Positions 56,991 to 64,000 of a DNA stretch of 64,000 nucleotides are shown here, piece by piece. The notes under the pieces were generated by a model. That model had not been told where the DNA came from and did not search any database. It worked only from the letters and a program-made list of their open reading frames with translations. The DNA is taken from the IMG/VR virus record IMGVR_UViG_3300022885_000003, positions 50,739 to 114,738 of that record; one strand, 5' to 3'. The position numbers were made by a program, and so were the translations under genes. The DNA is from a virus. Positions within the stretch are counted from its first letter, which is position 1; every line of letters starts with the position of its first letter.

Positions 56991-59900
56991 ATGGCAATCT
57001 TTGCGCGTCGAGTTGGTTCTTTAGACCTAGCAGGCATTTTAAAATCAGTTCATTGCGATTCACCACCAGTTGATGGTGACTTATTGGTATGGGATGATGA
57101 TGTTGCTGCATTCGTCGTTAAAACTCCTAACACATCACCCTCTGGCGTTACCGATACAGCCACGTTTGGTGGAGCGAATGCTCACACAGTTGATGCGGGA
57201 ATTGCATTTAATGTACATAACTTCAAAGAGATTGTTCCAGGGGCAGGGATTGAACTTGTTAGTACACCGACATCATTAACCATTTCAAGTAATTTGGCTG
57301 CTGATACCTTGTCAGTTTCAGGCGACTATGTTATTACAATTGACAATGATGCAGATGATTCAAATGCTAAATTTGAAATTAGAACAGTAATTGCCTCAGG
57401 TGCATCACCTCTTGTTGCAACTAGTACCACACCAGTTAATCAAATTATTTTTAATAATGCATTTACTGGTCAAGTGGGTGGTTTTGGTTTTATAGAAACA
57501 ACCACTCAGGATTTTGATGCATTGGGATATGAACCCGGAATGTTTGTTACTTTGGCACAAGCAGGCCCGCAGGTTGGCAACTTTGTTATTGGATCAATAA
57601 CTAATGTCGCTGGCGTAAGTCGTATAATTTTTACTGTTCCTTATACTGGATCAGCAGCAATTGGTCTCGGTGGACCATATAATAATATAACTCTTTCATC
57701 AGCGCCTTTGAAAACCAATTCATCAACTGAATTGGAATCATATGATACTGATTTTGACGCTGCTGGATTTGCTTCTGGTCAAGTTATGCGTATTGTAGAC
57801 TCAGACGTGCTTGATGGTATATACGAGATTGCTTCTGTTGCTGGAAATATCATAGAAGTGAGCCCCGGGACACCATTTCCGATTATTGGTTATGTGAGGG
57901 TTGATAGCCCAGCATTGCAAATTACCACAACAGTCGAAGAATATGAAACAGGGACTGGTTTTGTCGTTCACAAAGACGGCGTCGTTGAAGCTACACAAGT
58001 TACTCTGGCGCAAGAACCAACGATAGATAGCGATGCAGCAACTAAAAAATATGTCGATGATACGCTTACCTTTGCTACCGTGGCAACAACAGGTGATTAT
58101 AATGATCTAATTAACCTACCAACTGTTGCCACAACTTTCCTTGGCTTAACTGATACCCCCAGTGCTTACACTGGTTTTGAGAATCGTGTTGTTAAGGTTA
58201 ACCCAGCTGGTACAGGGCTAATTTTCAGTACAGACTTCGTAAGTAGCGCAGTTAACTTGGGAACAGGAACTGGCGTTTTTGCTTCGCAAGCAGGATCAAC
58301 TCTACAGTTTAAGAGCTTGGTTGCTGGTGCTGGAACAAACATTACATCGTCTTCCACAGAAATTGTTATCACTGCAACTGGAGTTGGCGCACTAAGTTTA
58401 GATGACCTTAGTGATGTTGATCTAAGTGTCAGCCCAACAATTGGTCAAATTTTGGAGTTTGATGGTACTAATTGGGTTGCTGCTAATAACACAGGCGCAG
58501 GTGGCGGGTTTGACTCAGTTCTAGATCATACAGATACACCCAATTCATACGTTGGTAATTCACTTGATGTTCTACAGGTTAATGCTGCCGAAGATGGTGT
58601 TACTTTTACTCCTCTTGCTACCGTAGCCTTTACTGGCGAATATGCCGATTTGCTGAATAAGCCTGGTATAAGCACCGTTGCTATAACAAATGATTATAAT
58701 GATCTAGACAATTTACCAACACTAGCAACGGTTGCCACAACTGGTGATTTTAATGATCTTCTAAACATCCCAGTTCATGTTGAAACAGTGTCTTCAGGCG
58801 ATGCAACCATTGTTGTTGATAACACAGATCCACAAAATCCAATTATAACAGTTGGGACAGTCCCAGCTAGTCAAGTTAGTGGGTTGGCAGCGGTAGCCAC
58901 AAGCGGCGATTACAATGACCTAAGTAATCTACCAGTAATTCCATCATTGTCAACAATTGATAACATTGGTGATGTTGATACGAGCTCGGTTGTACCAGTT
59001 AATGGTGACATTTTAGTATTCAATAACATCTCAGGTAATTGGGAACCAGAAGCCCCAGGGACAGTTAGCGGTGGTAATGATTCATTCGGCGTTGTTATTG
59101 CTGATTCGGGCACGTCGACCTCTACATCACCCGGTGATACTTTAATATTGGTTGGTGGTACTGATATCAACACAATTGCAGTTGGTAACACCATAACTAT
59201 TGATTTTGATGGAACAATTCCTGCTGATATTGAAGACTTAGACAATGTTGATGTTACTGGTGCAGTCAATGGTTCTGTTCTTGTATTCAACAATGGAACA
59301 AGCACTTGGGAAATTGGAACCAACGGATCACAAGATGTTTTCACAACGTTCACTGGTGATTCAGGATCGACTACAGCCAACATTTCAGCTGATACATTAA
59401 CAATTGCAGGCGGAACTGATATTACGACTTCTGTTGTTGGTGATACACTGACAATTGATTTCAGTGGTACTCTACCAACAGAATTAAGTGATTTGAGTGA
59501 CATTGATACAACAGGTGCTTTCCTAGGCGCTACATTGGTATTCAATAATATATCAGGTAAATGGGAAGTTGGTCCAGTAGATAGTGATTCACAGAATTTA
59601 TTTGAGACAGTTGCCGCAGATTCAGGAACAACAACCGCCAATACCCCAACAGACACATTGAATATTGTCGGTGGAACTAACATAACAACAACACTCGTTG
59701 GTGACACACTTACAATTGATGCTGATATTTCAACAACGGTCGAACTTACAGAGATTACTTCAACTGGAGATTTGACTATTAATCCTGGTGGGGATACAAT
59801 TATTGGTGGTGTTACTTATGCCAGCAAAGTAACTATTGTAATCGCTGATAATACGACAGGGGGTGCGGTTACAACTTTCCCAGCATTAAATCATGAAGCA

Positions 59901-60134
59901 TATTATTTGGATTATATCTTGAACCGCCCAGGGGATGGATTTAGAACAGGATCATTATTTGTTACCACCAATATTGCAACCGTTCAGCTATCCGATGTCG
60001 GAGTTGATGATGGTGATATTCTAGTAACATTTAATGCGGTAATTAATGCAGGAAACGTTGAAATTACTTATGATTCTGCATCAACTGGTAATAGTGGAAC
60101 AATGAGCTTTGCTGCGCGTTGGTTTGCATTATAA
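56991..60134 (+). CDS. Long repetitive tail-fibre-like protein, 1047 aa
   Basis: Repeats of several fibre motifs: AVATSGDYNDL(S)NLPxI, LxDVDT(S/T)..., (N)xxSGxWE(V/P)G and DSGT(T)TANxxxDTLxIxGGTxIxTxxVGDTLTID. One ATKKYVDDT element is also present near residue 345. The last ~110 residues (NHEAYYLDYILNRPGDGFRT, then GNSGTMSFAARWFAL) form a tip. These repeats are shared with the next gene. Likely a trimeric fibre shaft. AGGAGT Shine-Dalgarno. Confidence 0.86.
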   Translation: MAIFARRVGSLDLAGILKSVHCDSPPVDGDLLVWDDDVAAFVVKTPNTSPSGVTDTATFGGANAHTVDAGIAFNVHNFKEIVPGAGIELVSTPTSLTISSNLAADTLSVSGDYVITIDNDADDSNAKFEIRTVIASGASPLVATSTTPVNQIIFNNAFTGQVGGFGFIETTTQDFDALGYEPGMFVTLAQAGPQVGNFVIGSITNVAGVSRIIFTVPYTGSAAIGLGGPYNNITLSSAPLKTNSSTELESYDTDFDAAGFASGQVMRIVDSDVLDGIYEIASVAGNIIEVSPGTPFPIIGYVRVDSPALQITTTVEEYETGTGFVVHKDGVVEATQVTLAQEPTIDSDAATKKYVDDTLTFATVATTGDYNDLINLPTVATTFLGLTDTPSAYTGFENRVVKVNPAGTGLIFSTDFVSSAVNLGTGTGVFASQAGSTLQFKSLVAGAGTNITSSSTEIVITATGVGALSLDDLSDVDLSVSPTIGQILEFDGTNWVAANNTGAGGGFDSVLDHTDTPNSYVGNSLDVLQVNAAEDGVTFTPLATVAFTGEYADLLNKPGISTVAITNDYNDLDNLPTLATVATTGDFNDLLNIPVHVETVSSGDATIVVDNTDPQNPIITVGTVPASQVSGLAAVATSGDYNDLSNLPVIPSLSTIDNIGDVDTSSVVPVNGDILVFNNISGNWEPEAPGTVSGGNDSFGVVIADSGTSTSTSPGDTLILVGGTDINTIAVGNTITIDFDGTIPADIEDLDNVDVTGAVNGSVLVFNNGTSTWEIGTNGSQDVFTTFTGDSGSTTANISADTLTIAGGTDITTSVVGDTLTIDFSGTLPTELSDLSDIDTTGAFLGATLVFNNISGKWEVGPVDSDSQNLFETVAADSGTTTANTPTDTLNIVGGTNITTTLVGDTLTIDADISTTVELTEITSTGDLTINPGGDTIIGGVTYASKVTIVIADNTTGGAVTTFPALNHEAYYLDYILNRPGDGFRTGSLFVTTNIATVQLSDVGVDDGDILVTFNAVINAGNVEITYDSASTGNSGTMSFAARWFAL

Positions 60135-60166
60135 AATAATTAACTGCCGACGGGGAGAATGAACTG

Positions 60167-61849
60167 ATGGCTAACGAATTTAGAATTAAAAAAGGGCTAA
60201 TTGTTGAACGCCTAATCTATCCAAACATAGACGGAACCGCTGGACAGGTTGTTAAAACTGATGGCAGCAATACGCTAACGTTTGGTGATGTAGCGGCTTC
60301 AGAAGTTACTGGGTTGGCAAATGTTGCCACTTCAGGTGATTATGCTGATCTTATAAATCTACCAACACTTGTAGAAAACTTCACTGATTTAGCTGATGTC
60401 AATCTTGTGGCGCCGGCGACCGGAGCAATTGTAAAGTTTAACGGTTCACAATGGGTAGTTGGTCCAGATTTGGGTCTAGTCGAACAGATCGACAGTGCTA
60501 ACACTCTGTTAACGGTTACGGACCCAAATGGTCCGATTACAACACTAACAGTTAATGAAGCCAATATTGATATCTCAAATACAACTGGAACAATTCCAAA
60601 GACAAGAGTAAGCGGTCTTGTAGAAGCATTTGTTGATCTTAGTGATACCCCCTCTGATTATACCGGAGATTCATTAAAATATGTAAGAGTAAATGTTGGT
60701 GAAACAGCATTGGAATTCAACCCATTAGCCGATGTTGCTGAATCGGGTGATTATAATGATCTACTTAATCTTCCAACTCTATCGATTGTTTCTGGAACAG
60801 GAGACTTTAATGATCTTCTAAATATTCCAGCAAGTGTTAATGTTGATACATTCCTAGAACTTCTCGATGTTCCCAACTCATACGTTGGTCAAGCTGGAAT
60901 GGTATTACTTGTTAACCCAGCCGAAAACGGTGTTACTTTTGATGATGTTAATAACTTCGTAAGTATTGCACTTGATGATCTGACTGATGTAGATACAAGT
61001 GGAGCAATTAATGGTTCAGTTATAAAGTTTAACTCGGGAACCAGCACTTGGGTTATTGGCACAGATGATACTGGTACTGATATACAAAACTTATTTGAAA
61101 CATTTGCCGCCGACACGGGCTCAACAACTGCAAACTCTGCTACTGATACATTAACCATTACCGGTGGTACTAATGTTACAACAACTATTGTTGGAGATAC
61201 ACTTACAATAGATGCCGCTGCTGGGTCAGTTAATGAAATCAATGACATTGGTGATGTTGATACAACTGGCGTTGTTGATGGGTCAATTTTGGTATTTGAT
61301 AATGGTACCAGTACATGGATTATTGGTACTAATTCTCCCGTCACTGGTGGTATAGATGATCTAGATGATGTTGATACAACAACAAATGCGGCCGTTAGAG
61401 GTGATATACTAACATTTGATGGAACTAATTGGATACCAGGTAGATCAAATGAATGGGTTAAAATTACTTATACTATTGCCGGGACATTCGATTCTGAAAC
61501 ACATTCAGACGGTATTAGTAATGTTTCGATCCTAACAACTGATGCGAACAATACAACAATTGATGTTACTTTTACTGATGCTAAGGGTTTCCCACCACAA
61601 AGTATTATTGAATATGGTTACATTTATAACCAAAATGAATATATTAGACAAGAATTAACAGCAACTTTGGATTACTTTATTCGTCCTGGTGGTACTTCGG
61701 GATCACCGAGTCCAGATCCATTCGGCGCGTTCGGCGATGGTATGGAAATGGGTACTTTTAAAGTTGATAGAAATGAAGCTGGGGCCGTTAATGGCGGATC
61801 CTTCCCATCGTTTATTGCAACCCATTCTTATCTAGTATTCGGATTTTAA
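60167..61849 (+). CDS. Tail-fibre-like protein sharing repeats with its neighbour, 560 aa
   Basis: N-terminus EFRIKKGLIVERLIYPNIDG, QVVKTDGSNTLTFGDV, a fibre start. The body repeats GDYNDLLNLPTL, (L)DDVDT(S/T)xAxxG and TANSATDTLTITGGTNVTTT like the gene upstream. The C-terminal ~130 residues (EWVKITYTIAGTFDSE, QSIIEYGYIYNQNEYIRQEL) are a beta-rich tip. GGGGAG Shine-Dalgarno. The shared shafts and different tips suggest paralogous or partner fibres. Confidence 0.85.
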   Translation: MANEFRIKKGLIVERLIYPNIDGTAGQVVKTDGSNTLTFGDVAASEVTGLANVATSGDYADLINLPTLVENFTDLADVNLVAPATGAIVKFNGSQWVVGPDLGLVEQIDSANTLLTVTDPNGPITTLTVNEANIDISNTTGTIPKTRVSGLVEAFVDLSDTPSDYTGDSLKYVRVNVGETALEFNPLADVAESGDYNDLLNLPTLSIVSGTGDFNDLLNIPASVNVDTFLELLDVPNSYVGQAGMVLLVNPAENGVTFDDVNNFVSIALDDLTDVDTSGAINGSVIKFNSGTSTWVIGTDDTGTDIQNLFETFAADTGSTTANSATDTLTITGGTNVTTTIVGDTLTIDAAAGSVNEINDIGDVDTTGVVDGSILVFDNGTSTWIIGTNSPVTGGIDDLDDVDTTTNAAVRGDILTFDGTNWIPGRSNEWVKITYTIAGTFDSETHSDGISNVSILTTDANNTTIDVTFTDAKGFPPQSIIEYGYIYNQNEYIRQELTATLDYFIRPGGTSGSPSPDPFGAFGDGMEMGTFKVDRNEAGAVNGGSFPSFIATHSYLVFGF

Positions 61850-61859
61850 GGAGTAAACA

Positions 61860-63809
61860 ATGGCTTCTATTAGACCACAAGCTGTAAACATACCAAATAA
61901 AGTTATGCAAGTTGAAGTTACTAGTATTGTAAATGACGAAGTATGGCAATTCGATGATGGGGTAGGAGATCCATATTGGTCAGGTGGCTCAACACCGTCA
62001 CCTTATCGTTGGCTTATGACAATGTCAATTACAACACAAACACATTCATCCCATGTAACACGTGAACCCTTTGAATTCAATGGTCTTGATGTTTATGTTG
62101 GTGATTGGATTACAAATACTGGTGCGGCCGTTGCCCTAGAAGTTATTGCAGTACAGTCCAAAACTGAAACATCTGCTGTTCTGTTAGTAGAGGATAGAGA
62201 TCGGTATAACACATATAAAGATCCCAACCAGAACGGTTTAGGAAGATTTACACCCGGAACGGCGGTTATTTTCCAACTTTCCGACGAAGGTATGCCCCTA
62301 ATTGATCCTTTGCCACCAACAGTATCCCAAGTTAATTTTGCGCCACAACTAAATGCTCGATTTAGAAATTTTGATAAAGAACAAAGATATCGTTTAAGTA
62401 AGACAGCACATGGTTTTGAAGAAGGTGAAGTTCTCGCAATTAACAGTGGTGTTATTACACAGGCATCTGGAGCAATTGATGAGAAAATGATTGGTACCGT
62501 TTTAGAATCTGGGCCAGGACCCAATTATTATTACTTACGACCATTTACGAAGGTTATTGAAAATTACCAACCAAATCTACCAGGTAGTATAGGTGATTAT
62601 TTGTATAATGATCCGGGAAGTCCTGGAGATTTAACAACTGATCAACATGGCAGTCCGGTACTTTTGCGCTTAACAGATGCTGGTCCATCAACGATTACTA
62701 GCATCCCAGCGCCCACACTTACACCAGGGGATTCGTTCGAAATTAACAATACACCTATATCAGTTGTATCAAATTTGGCACAATTAATAATCGATATCAA
62801 TGCATCAACAGGGACACATGGAGTAGTTGCATCTCCGTCGCCTGCTCCTGTAATTGCCGAAACCGATTTCTTAGATACTGGTTTTGGTATTGTTGGTGGT
62901 TCTCCTCCATTTGATGCAACAATCAATACTGTTTTTGTAAGCTTCACAACAACTACACATGGTGTCACTTTTGCCGATGAAGTTGACATTGCATTCGACA
63001 TTAATGCAGCAAGTATTCCTAATTTAATAGCGTCAACCAGTGGCGGTAAGGTAATTCTTACTGAAACAGCGGGTGGAGCAATTAACATCGTTAATGGAAC
63101 ACTTGATGGTTTCGCACAGCCATTTGGTGGACCAGGATCAGTTACTGGCTTACCGTTAACAACTCCAGCTTCAACAGATATCGCAATGATACTTACCCAA
63201 CCCGATGGATTAGAAATACTCTTAGAAAATGTAGTCGGAACACCAGTTGAGGATTTAGGAATATTCAGCACATGGAATGGTCAAGTTCCGGTTTGCTTAG
63301 TAGTTGATCAAGGTATTAGAAGAGGTGACATGTTTGTTGTCGCTGATATACCAGCACGTGATGCAATTAATGCACTAATTGGTGATCAGGCTTATGTTAT
63401 TAACACTGGGCAGGGTGAATTCGCAATGTATCTATTCGACGGAAGTGTTTGGATACAAACAGGTGATCAAGATTCAAGTAATGTTGATGCTACAACAGAA
63501 AGTATTACAATTACATCTGCTGATTCATTCCCAGAATTAATTCATCGCGTATCTGATGGCGCAAGGGTTGTTAATGTCAATGTTGATGTTACAGTAGCTT
63601 TTGATGGGTCTCCTGTTATTAATATCGGAGACACGACGGTTAATGATCGTTTAATGCCAGATGCGTTTATTGATTTAGGCACTATTGGATCATATTCCAA
63701 TACACCATCTCATCAATATGATACTGCTGGCGTAGAAACAGAGTTGTTCGTATTCCTTTCAAGCCCAGGCACTGTTGGTGAAGCCATAGTTACGATAACT
63801 TATGCATAA
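61860..63809 (+). CDS. Virion structural protein, 649 aa
   Basis: Non-repetitive and beta-rich, with N-terminal MASIRPQAVNIPNKVMQVEV, a middle NFDKEQRYRLSKTAHGFEEG region and a C-terminal DLGTIGSYSNTPSHQYDTAG. It follows the fibre genes with only a 10-nt gap (AAGGAG site), so it is probably a fibre, baseplate or connector protein. The domain is not recognised. Confidence 0.8.
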   Translation: MASIRPQAVNIPNKVMQVEVTSIVNDEVWQFDDGVGDPYWSGGSTPSPYRWLMTMSITTQTHSSHVTREPFEFNGLDVYVGDWITNTGAAVALEVIAVQSKTETSAVLLVEDRDRYNTYKDPNQNGLGRFTPGTAVIFQLSDEGMPLIDPLPPTVSQVNFAPQLNARFRNFDKEQRYRLSKTAHGFEEGEVLAINSGVITQASGAIDEKMIGTVLESGPGPNYYYLRPFTKVIENYQPNLPGSIGDYLYNDPGSPGDLTTDQHGSPVLLRLTDAGPSTITSIPAPTLTPGDSFEINNTPISVVSNLAQLIIDINASTGTHGVVASPSPAPVIAETDFLDTGFGIVGGSPPFDATINTVFVSFTTTTHGVTFADEVDIAFDINAASIPNLIASTSGGKVILTETAGGAINIVNGTLDGFAQPFGGPGSVTGLPLTTPASTDIAMILTQPDGLEILLENVVGTPVEDLGIFSTWNGQVPVCLVVDQGIRRGDMFVVADIPARDAINALIGDQAYVINTGQGEFAMYLFDGSVWIQTGDQDSSNVDATTESITITSADSFPELIHRVSDGARVVNVNVDVTVAFDGSPVINIGDTTVNDRLMPDAFIDLGTIGSYSNTPSHQYDTAGVETELFVFLSSPGTVGEAIVTITYA

Positions 63810-63860
63810 TTATAAAAGCACTCATTCTATTATATAAACACTAAATTTTCCAGTGGGTTG

Positions 63861-63868
63861 TATAAATA
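63861..63868 (+). promoter_or_regulatory. T4 late promoter, exact consensus TATAAATA
   Basis: 88 nt before the gene at 63957. The long leader holds the hairpin below. Confidence 0.65.
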
Positions 63869-63873
63869 AGAGT

Positions 63874-63889
63874 GGAGATAATCATCTCC
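63874..63889 (+). promoter_or_regulatory. Leader hairpin
   Basis: GGAGAT (63874-63879) pairs with ATCTCC (63884-63889), loop AATC, just after the late promoter. It may stabilise the message 5' end. Confidence 0.45.
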
Positions 63890-63956
63890 GTTCACGTGAC
63901 TATCCGAAAATAGGCTGGTCATAATTTCATTAAACCATATTTAGGAAAAATATAAT

Positions 63957-64000
63957 ATGGCTGCAATTAACCAATATCAATTATCTGGTGTTGGCGCAGA
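63957..64000 (+). CDS. Start of a further gene, cut by the window edge
   Basis: ATG at 63957 after TTAGGAAAA; only MAAINQYQLSGVGA is visible. Its late promoter and position after three fibre-type genes suggest another virion protein. Confidence 0.6.
   Translation, partial: MAAINQYQLSGVGA

Overview
The window is an AT-rich, densely packed segment of a large T4-like tailed phage genome (myovirus type). The sequence evidence is a T4 gp44-type clamp loader, a gp31/GroES-like co-chaperonin, PhoH, dCMP deaminase, MazG, a type-2 amidase, many long repetitive fibre and virion proteins, and T4-type late promoter boxes (TATAAATA and near variants) about 17-55 nt before many start codons. No rRNA, tRNA, integrase, insertion sequence or CRISPR array was seen. 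The host cannot be named from the sequence. The signal-peptide protein, amidase, IF-1, RlmN, ClpA and deformylase show only that it is bacterial.

Layout. 1-1.5 kb holds the start of a minus-strand LamG/SPRY-like virion protein. 1.6-2.8 kb has small early genes including an A-type Fe-S carrier. 2.8-12.9 kb is a late block: a 1410-residue subtilase fused to Ig-like repeats, then two long fibre proteins. 12.9-16 kb has an Fe/Mn superoxide dismutase, a DRB0094-type RNA ligase (minus) and four small tagged genes. 16-29.5 kb (plus) carries nucleotide metabolism (MazG, dCMP deaminase, HAD nucleotidase), a fragment resembling DNA polymerase III alpha, co-chaperonin, clamp loader, PhoH, virion proteins and translation factor IF-1. 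29.5-35.5 kb (minus) is a bank of small early genes, many with HRxDGPA repeats. 35.5-45.6 kb (minus) is a series of large proteins with a common short N-terminal leader (MRxxELxE-like): ADP-ribosyltransferase-like, zincin-like, ParB-like, GNAT-like and Acb1-like domains, probably packaged and injected. 45.7-49.2 kb (minus) has an RlmN-like radical SAM enzyme and eight tagged small genes in tandem. 49.3-53.5 kb (plus) has DnaJ/CbpA, a secreted protein, peptide deformylase and ClpA. 53.6-64 kb has more tagged and structural genes, an amidase and three long fibre proteins.

The most unusual feature is a family of at least 24, probably 26, genes scattered through the window. Their products end in the same C-terminal module: a beta strand followed by a terminal helix of pattern (F/Y)xF-x-x-(E/D)DA-x-x-FKLTW. 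Most copies are single small beta-alpha-beta-beta-alpha proteins. Two genes carry the module in tandem (three and two copies). Others join it to HRxDGPA repeats, a four-cysteine finger, a membrane segment, or another phage domain. This looks like a modular tag or adaptor domain that the phage has amplified.

Transcription appears two-layered: small minus-strand genes follow near-consensus sigma70 promoters (TTGACA-16/17-TATAAT), while virion, leader-bearing and lysis genes follow late boxes. Several early genes have their ATG 5-10 nt after the -10 box with no Shine-Dalgarno, so their transcripts may be leaderless. All functional assignments are by recognition of motifs; no database search was possible.
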